Assembly: GCA_024220505.1 (NCBI GenBank) | Contig: JAKZZE010000013.1 | Coordinates: 186,001-250,000 of the forward strand | Length of the DNA: 64,000 bases | Direction: 5' to 3' | From: Rhizopus arrhizus | Lineage: Eukaryota; Mucoromycota; Mucoromycetes; Mucorales; Rhizopodaceae | Part shown: piece after piece, positions 14,746 to 26,004 of the stretch | How the letters are laid out: every line of letters starts with the position of its first letter | How positions within the stretch are numbered: position 1 is the stretch's first letter | The notes under the pieces: model-generated | Seen by the model: only the letters and a program-made list of their open reading frames with translations | What the model was told of the DNA's origin: nothing | The model's database searches: none | Made by a program: the position numbers and the translations under genes

Positions 14746-15999
14746 TTATTTAATCTTATCCAATTCATTAATATATCTTCTTGAGAATACTTCAATGTAA
14801 TAATTAGCACCATTCCATACACTAACTGCATACATGCAAATCAAAAAGGCTGTATGTAACCAAAAATGTTGATATAAATAAAGTGTAGGTAGAGAAGTGA
14901 CCACGTTATAGATCAGTTGGAGTAACATGAACATCTCCAATTTGTATTTCTCACCAAATAAAAAAGCAGATCGCTGTATGAACCCTTTTTTACCGTGTGG
15001 ATCATTCAGTAACCATGAATAAGAAGTCAGCCTGATGCCTGATTCTACCTTATCCCTTCTTCCGACCATAATGAATAAATAATAAAGTGTTTGCCAAAGA
15101 GCATAAGCTGCTGTTGAATAGATCATGACTTGTTTTATATCAATACTTGAGACCTCTTTGAAGGCAGGGTACCTTGTGTCACGATATTGAGTCACAATCA
15201 ATTGGTTATCACAATATACATCCTTTACTAACTCAGGCATCCAACGAAGACAGTACATGACTAAAGGTGGAAGGATATGGATAAAGACAGATGTGACCTT
15301 GTCGAGTGAATGAAATACAAGTGAATTTCTCCAGGTGATAATAGCCCATGCAACAGGACCATTCGTCATACAGAATGAAGCAATCAATAACAGACTAGAA
15401 TCTGATTTGGTCCAAAGAAAGAGAATGGTCATCACATTCACAAAATAGCACATGTCAAAGATAAAATAATGCCATCGTCTGGATCGGTAGATGGCATACC
15501 GCAAGATCAGCAAGACCATCAGCTGAATACTGTAATAAGCTGGGATAGAATGAGGGTATCGAATAGCCAAAGCAGGGATCACACATGAATTACCAACACC
15601 GACCACAAAGGATATCTTGTCCCTCAATTGAACCGTCTTGGCGTCCCTGTTCATTCGTCTATCGATCTTGTGATATTGTCCAACCAAAAGACCTTGGATA
15701 CGTGCCCTTTTCTCTTCCAGCCTATTCGTCTGTTCCTTAATTTTTTCTCTTGTCTTTATTGTCCAATCAGATGATCTAGCAACAAATTCTCTTTGTTTTT
15801 CTTCTAGTTGCCTAGTTACTTGATCAAGTGCAGTTGATAGTCTATCGATCATATCAAAGTCATTGTCTGATATATAGCCTGTTGAATGAACCCAGTCATC
15901 ATCAATCGAAAATAAATCTTCATTCTCTTTTCTTTCTGAGCTCAAAGAAAGATTGTTTTCATCCGGTTGAGATAGATTGTTTAGATCCTGTTCTGTCAT
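14746..15999 (-). CDS. GPC1: Glycerophosphocholine acyltransferase GPC1 (DUF2838)
   Basis: GPC1 acylates glycerophosphocholine to lyso-PC in the ER membrane, allowing PC to be rebuilt after deacylation. It is a single exon of 417 aa. The reading frame is open a few codons further, but the first true ATG is at 15999; the earlier in-frame codon is TTG. The N-terminal 60 residues are acidic, followed by a charged helix (about 55-120: ALDQVTRQLEEKQREF). Multiple membrane segments then carry the family blocks ISFVVGVGNSCVIPALAIRY, SRRWHYFIFDMCYFVN, PVAWAIITWRNSLVFHSLDK, SIFIHILPP-like VFIHILPPLVMYCLRW, and SWLLNDPHGKKGF. It ends in a lysine-containing cytosolic tail. Length fits the family. It is tandem with an ethanolamine/choline kinase. 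Confidence 0.9.
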   Translation of the reverse strand: MTEQDLNNLSQPDENNLSLSSERKENEDLFSIDDDWVHSTGYISDNDFDMIDRLSTALDQVTRQLEEKQREFVARSSDWTIKTREKIKEQTNRLEEKRARIQGLLVGQYHKIDRRMNRDAKTVQLRDKISFVVGVGNSCVIPALAIRYPHSIPAYYSIQLMVLLILRYAIYRSRRWHYFIFDMCYFVNVMTILFLWTKSDSSLLLIASFCMTNGPVAWAIITWRNSLVFHSLDKVTSVFIHILPPLVMYCLRWMPELVKDVYCDNQLIVTQYRDTRYPAFKEVSSIDIKQVMIYSTAAYALWQTLYYLFIMVGRRDKVESGIRLTSYSWLLNDPHGKKGFIQRSAFLFGEKYKLEMFMLLQLIYNVVTSLPTLYLYQHFWLHTAFLICMYAVSVWNGANYYIEVFSRRYINELDKIK

Positions 16000-16199
16000 G
16001 TTCAAGAGCAAAAGACAAAAGAAAACAAAAAGTCTGTTTTATATTTTAGCATAATAATCACGTGATTATTCAAGAGTCAAAGTGTGATGTCATTGATCCT
16101 CAATTGACACACAAAACAATGATGCCATAAATCATCATCATTAAAGAAAGTAAGCCAAGAGTAAATGCTTTCTGAGCGACTGATGAATAGGGAGTGAGA

Positions 16200-16202
<3 letters not shown>

Positions 16203-16232
<30 letters not shown>
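16203..16232. repeat. (GA)15 microsatellite
   Basis: Perfect dinucleotide run in the 353-bp divergent promoter between GPC1 (-) and the tail-anchored protein gene (+). GAGA tracts can influence nucleosome positioning; that role is inferred here. Confidence 0.95.
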
Positions 16233-16236
<4 letters not shown>

Positions 16237-16352
16237 TTTATTTTTTTATTAGTGAACTTTCTATTCAAACTGGTTCTTTTCTTTACTTTTAGTTCCATCC
16301 CTCATACCTTTCCTTTCTCTCCCTCTCTCTTTTTCTATCTGTTCAAAACATA

Positions 16353-16777
16353 ATGGCACATGATGATGAAGACCAGGATCATAAGCATACCACGAAAAAA
16401 GGTAGAGATTGATAAAAGCGAGAATGAATCATATTTAAAGCAAATTAGATTATCACAAAAAGACAAAGAAGAAGAATCGGAAAAAGAAGGATCGGAAGAA
16501 ATCGAGACAGGGTCATAGCCTTCCCTCACCTGTCCCTACTAAACCCATCGACCCTTCAACACCTACACAGCGTGCGATTGAATCTTCAGTCGAGAATGAC
16601 AACCTGGCTGTGCAAGGAGTATCAAGGTCACAGTTACCACCTGAAAGTGACCTAGGTAGCTTGGGTAAAATTAGTGCTCATGGATTGGCTCATACATCAT
16701 CTGGTAGTTTAAATATAGCGCATTTAACTTGGACAGCCATTTTGGCACTTTGTTTGATTTATTATTTGAAAAAATAA
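16353..16777 (+). CDS. Small tail-anchored protein with a lysine-rich segment
   Basis: Two exons, 16353-16401 and 16449-16777, separated by a 47-bp GT-AG intron; the joined frame gives 125 aa. The ATG opens an acidic/His-rich start (MAHDDEDQDHKHTTKK). A very basic stretch follows (residues about 17-36, KKTKKKNRKKKDRKK), then a Ser/Pro-rich spacer, and a single hydrophobic segment about 16 residues long at the extreme C-terminus (LTWTAILALCLIYYL) ending in two lysines. This is the layout of a C-tail-anchored membrane protein facing the cytosol, perhaps ER or peroxisome. I do not recognise a family. The evidence for a real gene is the in-phase intron, the abrupt composition change at the tail, and its position in a divergent promoter with GPC1. 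Function is unknown. Confidence 0.6.
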
Positions 16778-17673
16778 AATATCATCAAGGAACATTTACT
16801 GACAAAGAAAGTATAAACACTATTTATTGAAAAGGATAAGTCAAACTCTTCTTCACTAGCTCTTGGGCTATCATAAATCGATAAAATCTGTTGCCAGTGA
16901 TTCATTATGAGATTGTATTATAAGCTTTTATTACATTCATATTTTCTTGATATCCTTTTATTTTCTCAAAAGACCCTTGACAGTCCATTAAACATTATAC
17001 AGACCCAATGTCAACAGTAGAGTCCGATGCTGCTCAAAATGATCATCTTAATAGCAAATAACAGAGCTATGCGCTGATCCCTTTCTTTTTCAAATGGAAG
17101 CAGTTTACAATTCGCAGACTGTCACAATAGATTGAGCTAAATCAACAAGCATCTATTACTGATCAACAGTTCATGGTAACTTTTCTATCTTCCTGATCCA
17201 TACTGTCCTTAAGAGAATAAAAAGAATATAGCTTGACAAGAGTGGATAAGAGTGCAGAGACTCTTATATTTAGCATTCATATGTTGGATCAAAGCACGCT
17301 TTCTTTTTTTTTTTTTTTTTTTTTTTTTTCATTAACCTAAAGCTGTTGAGAGAAGTAAGAGAAATAAGTAATGTTTGCATTAAAATAAAAGACGTAAAGT
17401 CAAAGTCTTTGGAGACTGTTTAAAGGTTGATGGTGTTCATTGTAATCTATAAAACATGGATATAATTTTGTGCACACAAATCAACATGAAGCATATGTGG
17501 GCATATGGAGTAAACATGAGTTAACACGCAAAAGTTAGGCTTGTAGCCACTAAAAAATGAATAATTAATTTTGAGTGTCCTTCATCACCCTTCCGGCCAG
17601 TTGTATTTGGCAAATCTAAAATTTTTATTCTTGCAATTCTTTACAACAAGCAATTTACTTTTGATATAATGAA
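16778..17673. other. Convergent intergenic region
   Basis: 0.9 kb between the ends of the tail-anchored protein gene and the HIBCH-like gene. It has a 20-plus poly-T tract at about 17307-17329. No coding signal was recognised. Confidence 0.5.
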
Positions 17674-19482
17674 TCAACTTTTCCATACAATACCGTCTTG
17701 CTCGGTCAAGATCGTTTTACGATCAAGTATATCCAATACCTTCTCTTTTACTCCCCATTTTCCTTTATGACCATTCACAAACCATGACACGATATCTTCT
17801 TCTGCCTTCAGCCTACCCTCCAATCTGAATTCTGGTCCTTCTCCTGTGATTGCCAACCGGACATCTTCCTCTGTCGGCAGAGAATATCTAGCATGAAGAT
17901 AATGTCGAAGATCCTTTCTTGCAGCCAATGTTAGTTGATTAGGCGCCAAATGTGAAAAGTACAGCCGATCGATATCTTCATCCAACACGTCTGATAAATT
18001 CTTTGGTTCCCACTCTGGCTTCCTTCTCGGTTTGTTTAAAAAGGTGGCCTGCACTCCTTCATGAAAATCTCTAGTGACCAGAAACTTTTGGATGAGATCA
18101 AATTCCATCTTCAAACAATCGACCAGCGACAAAGTTCGACCTTTTCTTAATGCTCTTAACGTTACTTTTAAGCTAGTGGGTGACATGGATAATAATTTTT
18201 GTTTAGTCTCTCGTGTCCAAGTCGTGGACTTTTCTCGGTCTAAAGCAGCAAGGATGCCTTCTATTGTATCATACCCAAAACATCTGTAATATTCAACCAT
18301 TTAATTTCGTCCCCATCGCCTTATTTCTTTCAACGTATCTTTTACGTTTCCTTACCTGTCTATTATTTCTCTTGCGTCCTTTTGAAACGCGACATATTTT
18401 ACTGGTTTCTGCTCAACAAATTTCTCCAAAACTCTTTGTATGATCTCATGCTCTGATGATTCTAAATCAATCAGTTTTTCTTCTAATGCCGAAATTCTAG
18501 ATGAAGGAATATAATGTGTAGCAATGCCAGAGAAGCTATGTTGATAATAAGCATGTTAAATATATTTTTCAAAGATAATCATCGAATTTACAATGTGTCT
18601 ATTCCCTCTATTCTACTGCCAGTCAATGCCAGATAAGTCCCAATTTCACCGTCCATTCGAGGTAAAAAGAAACTGGATCCAGAGTTGAGAAATGCACCTA
18701 GACTTACTTCAGGTAAAGCAAATATGGTTTTTTCGGTTGCTATCCTGAATGGACCATGTATAAAGAGTCCTAAAGCACCTCCTACTTTAAGACTGTTATT
18801 AGAGAATGAATATACCTCCAAGCTAAAAGAATATGCTACTTACATGCATATCCATCTAATATAGTGATATATGGTGTCTGTAGTGTTGCAATCATTTGGA
18901 CTAGACTGAATTTATCCTGAAAAAAATAAAGTGCGTCTGGATCCCTTGCTTTTGCTTTATTCAACACATCTTTTTCATATCTGAATAAGTTTACTTTGTT
19001 TATAACTTTCATAAGCTTACCTAATATATCATCACCCACTGAAAATTTTCCATTTCCAACACCTTTCATAATGATCACTTTGGCCAGGGTAGAAAAATCC
19101 CACGCTTTTAATTGTGGACCAATATTTCGAATCATACTCAGATTTAATGCATTTAATTTTTCAGGTCTATTCAACACAAACATACGAGCACTCGACAGCT
19201 TTTTGTGAAGTACATATGTCTGCTCATTTCAAACTCTCGATTAATACAAATGTCATTTTTGTACTTTTGTCTCCTTCTTACTTCAGTCAACTCTTCTTCA
19301 AAGTGATGTTGAGGTTCAGTTGAGATCTAGTCTAAGAAATAAGCAAAAACAAAAAAAAAAAAAAAAAGAAATAAACTCCACAGAATAAAGCATACATATC
19401 TACCACAAGAAAAAGAAATAGACTTTATGCTTGACGTTAATCTTTGAAGTGGTTTATAGTTGGAGCGTATTAGGTGATTCAT
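17674..19482 (-). CDS. Mitochondrial 3-hydroxyisobutyryl-CoA hydrolase-like protein, active site altered
   Basis: HIBCH cleaves 3-hydroxyisobutyryl-CoA in valine catabolism. Six exons: 19482-19396, 19326-19282, 19219-18844, 18784-18592, 18535-18356 and 18283-17674; 1491 nt, 496 aa. Exon 1 encodes a presequence (MNHLIRSNYKPLQRLTSSIK), rich in Arg/Lys/Ser without acids, so a mitochondrial location is likely. The crotonase core begins SSARMFVLNRPEKLNAL. Family blocks GGALGLFIHGPFRIATEK, FALPEV, FFLPRMDGEIGTYLALTGSR and GIATHYIPSSR are clear, and the C-terminal HIBCH domain is complete. Two sites differ from active enzymes: the FCAGGD oxyanion loop reads FSVGDD, and FPDVGG reads FLNSGS, replacing the catalytic Asp by Asn. 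The Glu of PE(T) is kept. It may be a pseudo-enzyme, such as a mitoribosome mS47-like relative, or a diverged paralogue. Confidence 0.85.
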
Positions 19483-22400
19483 AATATAAAGAGAGAAAAG
19501 AGAGAAAGAAGAAAAAATGAAAAAAAAAAAAAAAAAATTTGTGAGACAGAAGAGAGAGAGAGAAGGTGATATAAATATATTGACATATGATCCTTACCAT
19601 CATTATACATTTTCCCTTTAGTTTAGCCGAAAAGAAATTCACATTTAATGAGTATGATCGGATAAACACACTAAAGCCCTTTTCTTATTCTGACTATATA
19701 ATTGTTTATGACATGAATTGCAACATGAGACCAATACTAAATCTGCAAATCATTGTAAGTCGCCATTTGAATACATGACATAATCTGTTACACGCTACAT
19801 CTTCTTGATAAAGGAAATTATTGATTGGAATACATGTGTTTTTTAAAGTATCTTTATTTACATTGTATGCTAATAGTAATGAATCAATGAGCAAATAACT
19901 CATAAAATGAAATGTGCTTTTATATCATTGTTTAACATGGCTTAATAAAAAGCTCCTTAGTAAACTATAGTCTTTCCGTATCAAACTGTCGCAATTCACT
20001 TTCCTAATTGTTATATATTGAGATTTTGCTTGTCGCATTCTGAAATTTAACATTGAAGCCTTGTGTAGTGCCACTCACTTGGTGACCGATTAACTCGTAG
20101 TTGTTTGCAATCTTATAGATTGACCATTTTCCGGAGTCTATGATTCTATAAATTGTGTGATTGATTTAAGATAAACTTTTTTTATTATGGCTATATAATT
20201 ATATTCAAATCTTGTAATAAAGAATTTAAATTTAAAATGATATAAAGCGCAGTTTTGAACTGTTGTTTTTTTTTTTTTTTCAGATTGTTTTTTTAAAAGC
20301 TTTTGGCATATTCATTTAACTGCTGTTCATGTTGTTCAAACCCCAAAAATCATGTGGATTATTGTTATATGTTCATGGACTATACTTTGAAGTTAAGAAC
20401 CATGCCATTAATGCAAATTGCGACATACTATTAAATAATTATCCGGTCCAGATTGGTGTTGTACCAATAAGGGCGATACAGTAACTTTTTTTCTTAGCTT
20501 TGATGAACAAACTAGAGTTTGGTGCGAAAATTAAACAGAGAAACCTGTTATCTATGCTTGTGAGACTCTACAAGGTATGGACCAGCGTTCGAGCAATCTA
20601 CACTACTCGATATCTATCTCAAGGATGTAACAATAGTTTTTCTTTTTCAAGTCATGGTAGCTAGACTAGTATTATCTTTGCATGCAAACGAAAATATTTG
20701 ATATCTTGTCAAATTAATCTTTGCATTTATTAAATTGTGCATACTAGATTAATACATACAAAAATATTTGTATTTATTATTAGAAGTTTAGCTCAAAACA
20801 TAATGCAACCGCCTTAATATCTGGCTGTACTGACACAAATGAATGAAATAGAGATATGAAGCTTTATAAACTACCGCTTAGAAAAAGGCAGATAGAGAGA
20901 TTTTTGTGTAAATCCACTAAATACGATCCTTTCTACACAACCTCTCTGAATATAGATTACATGAATTGATAAATATCATTTTTACAATTAACATTTTCTT
21001 AAAAAAAAAAGAAGACGTACAGGCCTTACTGCAAAAGATCTGATAAATATTTAATTACTCAAGTAGATTATAGGTGCATCTATTTATCAATCTATTCTCT
21101 GGATTTGAATACCAAAAGAATAATTTTGATGATGAAGAATCATCGCAAATTCGAGTATAATCGAAGCGCACGGCCAAATCCTGTAAACTTTAGATTTTTT
21201 TTTCCTAATAATTTTTTTTAACCAAGTTTGGAATACTTTTTGGGCTTGACTTCAAAAGCGACAAGCCAAGCTTCTAAATGCGAAAAGTGAAGGCTCAATA
21301 TGCAAAAAAAAAGTATGGTTTGCGGCAGCTTGATATAGAAAAGCCACATGTGTATTTCAAGACTTCCCACCATTAGATTAAATAACAATGCTGTTTTAAA
21401 AGTAAGAAAATCCATCTTTATAAACATATCAGATTAAGCCTTTAGTGATACACTGCACTTCAACGCCATTAATATACTTATGCTTAAATTAAAAGAGATA
21501 TGAAAGGAAAGGATATAATTATTATACAAAGTACTTTTGTTAAACTGTAAAACATGTAGTGTTTTTTATTCAAATAAAAACCTCGCCAATTTTTTTGACT
21601 TATATTTATCTTTCAATTAGAGAGAAGAATATATTATGCATTGATGAGCTATTGAAGAAATGAAAAAAGAGGAAGACACAAGCAAGAAGGCGATACAGGA
21701 CAAGGGAAATTAGAATGGCTATCCTTGTATTTTGATAATGATAATATGAAAATAGTACTAAGAATTAAACGTACGATTCGTAATTCAACCTACCCGCTAA
21801 CAGTAGCATCTTTGGTGGGCGAGCTGCTGCCAATTTTCTCTTTCCTTTCGTTTGTAAATGATATTATATATCCCATCCGCTAACTCTTCAATAAAGTATT
21901 GAATAAACGATTAACTGCTATACAAACAAATGTTCATTCGAAGCATAAAAAGTTATTTTCTATAAAATCTAAGAAAGCTTCAAAGAGTAGCAATGGGTTT
22001 GTTAATGAGCCATTGTTCTATTTTCAGATAGTTAAAGCCCAGTAAAAAGCATTTCCTGCTCACGCGATACAGCTGCCAAGCCTCACTTCTGAAACTTGTC
22101 TGACTTGAATGACGGTGGCTATCATACAATTCATATCAGCTTGTACTGTCAAGAAAGAAAATTACAAATTACTCACCTACATCGAAAGAGTCCAAATTTG
22201 CATGGCGAAATTAAGCTAAGCAGTTGCGCTTTAAGGTGCTATTAGCCTAAACTATTACCCTAGCAATAAAATAGCAATTTCCTATTCTTTTGGAGCTTCT
22301 ATCGATTTATATATGATCATCACATAGCTTGAATGATCTGTTTTATCATTGAGGCATGCAGAATAGAAATTTCATCTACAATAGCATCTCTAGCTTCCCC

Positions 22401-24366
22401 GCGTTTCGATTCTCCAAATCTAACTTATCCTAGAATAACTTTGAGGCGTATTACTCAGCATTTTAGACATCATACCGAATAAAGGGCCTTTATTTAACCT
22501 GGTTAGTAAGTATTTTTGATGATGTATAAAGGTTGACTCGTTAATTAATTGCAGTAAAATGAAAGAATGAACTTCAGCAATCTGAGTGAAAATTTATTTA
22601 GATGAGGGAACTGTTTCGAAAGAAAGGAGTAATGAGAGTTTTTTTTTTCTTTTTTTTTTTAAAAAAAAAAAAAAAAAAATTAAGAAATACGTGATGATTG
22701 TCCCTGTACCTGAGAATATGTTATAACAATTATTCAATCGATTTTGATAATCAGTTGAAATACAAATTAAGATCAGAATAGATATTCAAAGAATCTATAT
22801 ATAAAACATTGGTACCTTTTTAAATCAGTAAAGGGCCTCACGACTTCATAAGGGTATGCGTCCATTCAAAAAAATTCTTCTATCCGATGTAACACAATGT
22901 CATTTAATTCTTGTCAAACATTCATTTTATCTTCTCATGGTGTAATCACGCATTTACTTCATTCGTAAGCACTGTTCCAAGTTCTAATTGATTGATTATT
23001 TCCTTTTACAACAACATAAAAGAAAATCTGCTTGAAAGCCACGAAATTTTGGCGCTTTTATAGAATGATGGCGACCTACAGAATATGGAACAAGTACAAA
23101 CATTTGACAGATTATTTAAATTTCCGCAAGTCATCTGGATCCTTTTATTCCTTTATTCCTTGCTCCACTTTCACAGCCATAACCTTTCACCTATTTAACT
23201 TGTGTTCCCATTTCCTAATAGCCTCCTTTATACTTTGCCTTCTTAATTCATATGCTTATTCTTTTTTATAGCGCAAATCTTAAAAACAAACAACAGCATG
23301 TCACAAAAATGTGACAATGACAATCACAAAAAAACGTGGCAAACTTAATTTCTTACTTTTAAATATTTCGGAAGGATACCCAATGATGCATTCAAATGTA
23401 TGAACGATTATAAAACGCAATTTTCGCGTATACAAATCCTAGTAACTCATACCGGAGACTGTACTATCAAAAACTGCATTTCTTTAGAACAATAAAGGTT
23501 CCCTTTATTTCATAATGAAGCAGCAACCGCTTAAAAGCTGCCCCGAGTAATCCATTGATCTATGATACTTGCCTTTTAGTAACCACTTGTCACTCAAAAA
23601 AAAAAAGGAAATTAAATTATACAACCACCTCTAATTGATTCAACTTTATATTTTGCTTCAAAGCCGGGAATGGCCTGTACAACTTTGTTTATAAAACAGT
23701 GAAACGGTAAGGCTGTAAATGCAGATCAAAGAGCGACAATAGTAAAGAAAAATCTTTTTTATTTTATTTTCATTTTTTTCATTGGGAAAAATATTTGTAA
23801 AAAGTGTTAAAAAGTATACACTGAAAGAAAATCTCCCAAAAAAAAAAAAAACAGCCTATTTTGCCACTTGTGAAATAAAGGCTTGTACCACGGAGAATGT
23901 CACTGTGTCAAACTAAACAGGTTAGCCAGAACAGCCTTCTCTTACGAGTATTTTCATGATATTAAATGATGCAGATATAAGTAAATGAGCATTTCTTTTT
24001 CTTTTTCTTTTTCTTTTCTTTTCTTCAATATAGTTTTAAGCTCCCCCTTTATTTTATCTGTAATTTCTTATCTGTCTGCCCTCAAGTCAGAAATATTTTA
24101 ACTACACCATACGCTCTTTTTATACGCTCTTTCTTTCCTTATTTTTTCAACTCAACTACAAATAATCACATTTCATTCATTCAACTTCAAGAAAAGCACT
24201 CTTTAGATTTTTTTATCTTACACGTATCTACATCTCTTTTACAAGTCGAACGACTTCCAACTAATCACTCTATCTGTCAACTTCATACAGCTCTAAAACA
24301 AAGAGAGAGAAAAAAAAAAGCTTTATATTACATATATCTAGGAATATCAGCAAAGATAAACGCAAT
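19483..24366. other. Long gene-poor region
   Basis: 4.9 kb without a supported gene. Frames are short and composition is AT-rich, with A/T homopolymers near 20266, 21000 and 22638-22680. GC-richer patches at about 20445-20620 and 21990-22220 could be remains of decayed elements, but I cannot name them. The last 400 bp before 24367 are pyrimidine-rich on the plus strand (CT-repeat near 23994-24025), as expected of the promoter and 5' UTR of the C2H2 gene. Confidence 0.45.
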
Positions 24367-25276
24367 ATGGACATTCGGGATTTACTAAACGAAACCGAAG
24401 ATACAATAAAACGCTATGTGTGTAGCTGGCACGATTGTAACAAGAAATTTACGAGAAAATCAGACCTTTCAAGACACGTTAGAATTCATACCGGAGAACG
24501 GCCTTATCACTGTCAATGGCCCTCCTGTGGAAAGCAGTTTATCCAACAATCGGCTCTTACTGTTCATTATAGGACACATACGGGTGAAAGACCCCATGTT
24601 TGTGGATATGGCTTATGTACAAAAGCATTTAGTGATGTGAGATTCAGTTTTTTAATGTGGGATTTCACGGTAAATTATTTAATTTGTAACACTTCTTTAT
24701 TTGTCATAGTCGTCTTCTTTAGCTAGGCACCGTCGTACACACACGGGGAAGCGTCCATATTCCTGCCTTCATCCTGGCTGTGGTAAATCATTTACTCGTA
24801 AAACAACTCTGTCTAGACATCAGCGCTGTCATGATCCGAAGTGGAAGACATACAAGTAAAGTATAAGACTAAGAAAAAGTGTATGAATAGTGTGTTTTGG
24901 ATCTTAACTTGTATTTCTTTTTTTTTTTAAAAAAAAAAGTTTAAAAGAGCCCGACAAATCACCTGAATGCAACAATACTGAGATAATTGATGAAACACCA
25001 ACTGTAATTCCGAACGCGAATCAACTGAACTTTTGTAAAAACTCAACGAATTCACCTGTCGGTAACGAGCACCATTCAGCTCCCACTTCTTCACTCAATT
25101 CATCTTCTGAACAGTTTAACTCGGGAAAGCAGCACAAGACGCATCAGGTCTTTGTAAAGAACCGTCCTCTAGACGCAATGATTGAACTGCCACAGAAAAC
25201 CAAAAATATGCATACTTATCGTTTACTTGACTATGGATCTTTTAATAGAGCTTCGAATAATGCCACAACCGTTTGA
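24367..25276 (+). CDS. C2H2 zinc-finger transcription factor, four fingers
   Basis: Three exons: 24367-24636, 24710-24855 and 24940-25276; exact frame, 250 aa. Four consecutive C2H2 fingers fill residues about 17-137: [18 protein letters not shown].., [18 protein letters not shown].., [18 protein letters not shown].. and [18 protein letters not shown]... They are joined by canonical TGERPY/H or TGKRPY linkers, typical of sequence-specific DNA binding. Intron 1 splits finger 3; intron 2 follows the last finger. The C-terminal half is Ser/Asn-rich and disordered, perhaps a regulatory region. The C-x4-C spacing and aromatic-rich fingers resemble fungal GLI/Zap-like fingers, but I cannot assign an orthologue or target. 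Confidence 0.88.
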
Positions 25277-25973
25277 CATAAAACATAATTCATTTGTCAA
25301 TTTATGTATGCAAGAATTGAATGCTTTTTTACGGTATATATTAGTCAGCATAATTAAGACATGATAATGAAAAAAATAGCTTTTAATTACTTATCATAGG
25401 TCCCTTTCTTTTTGCCTTGATTGCTTTCTTCCTTTATGTTAATTATGATCTTTCTTTTGTATAAGATATGAAATCTTTACATTATATGCCTTAATCTTTA
25501 TTATGCTATTCCATATTTTATGCAATAAATTTTACTTAGACATTTATATAGATACTTAATACAACAGAGAAATATAAAAAATGAAATATTAGGCATCTAC
25601 TTTTTCGTGATTTAGTGTCTTTGATCGGCCGACTCTTTTTAGAATACAATATTTGTAAATTATACGATGCTGACTTGAATTAATAAATAAGAGCAACACA
25701 AGCTTTTTTTCTTTGTCATTTGTTTACAATGCTTTTAAATAATAAAGTCAGAATTTAGAGTAACACATTAAGCAGCTCGCTCTATTTTTGTTTTTTAAAT
25801 AGAGGAGCAAACAGGTTTCGTATTCTGTGATACTTTATCTGAATTAATAAATGCCTTGCATACCGAGATCTAGATAAATTCAAGCGATCTTAAACTCTTG
25901 ATCGCATTTCCTAATTACAGTATAACACATTTTTATTAGCGAGAAATAATGCATGTTCTAAAGCTTGACTTTG

Positions 25974-26004
<31 letters not shown>

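Noticed and set aside
16000..16011. Start of GPC1 four codons upstream of 15999
   Set aside because: The codon there is TTG; the first ATG is at 15999.
19019..19100. A 40-bp GT-AG intron inside HIBCH exon 3 (GTAAGC to TTCAG)
   Set aside because: Donor and acceptor phases disagree, while reading through keeps the 1491-nt coding sequence in frame.
22636..22681. Poly-T/poly-A palindrome as a hairpin terminator or element end
   Set aside because: Simple homopolymer juxtaposition of a kind scattered through the whole window.
23032..23271. 79-codon plus-strand frame in the gene-poor region
   Set aside because: No motif, no intron, surrounded by stops, composition like the intergenic background.
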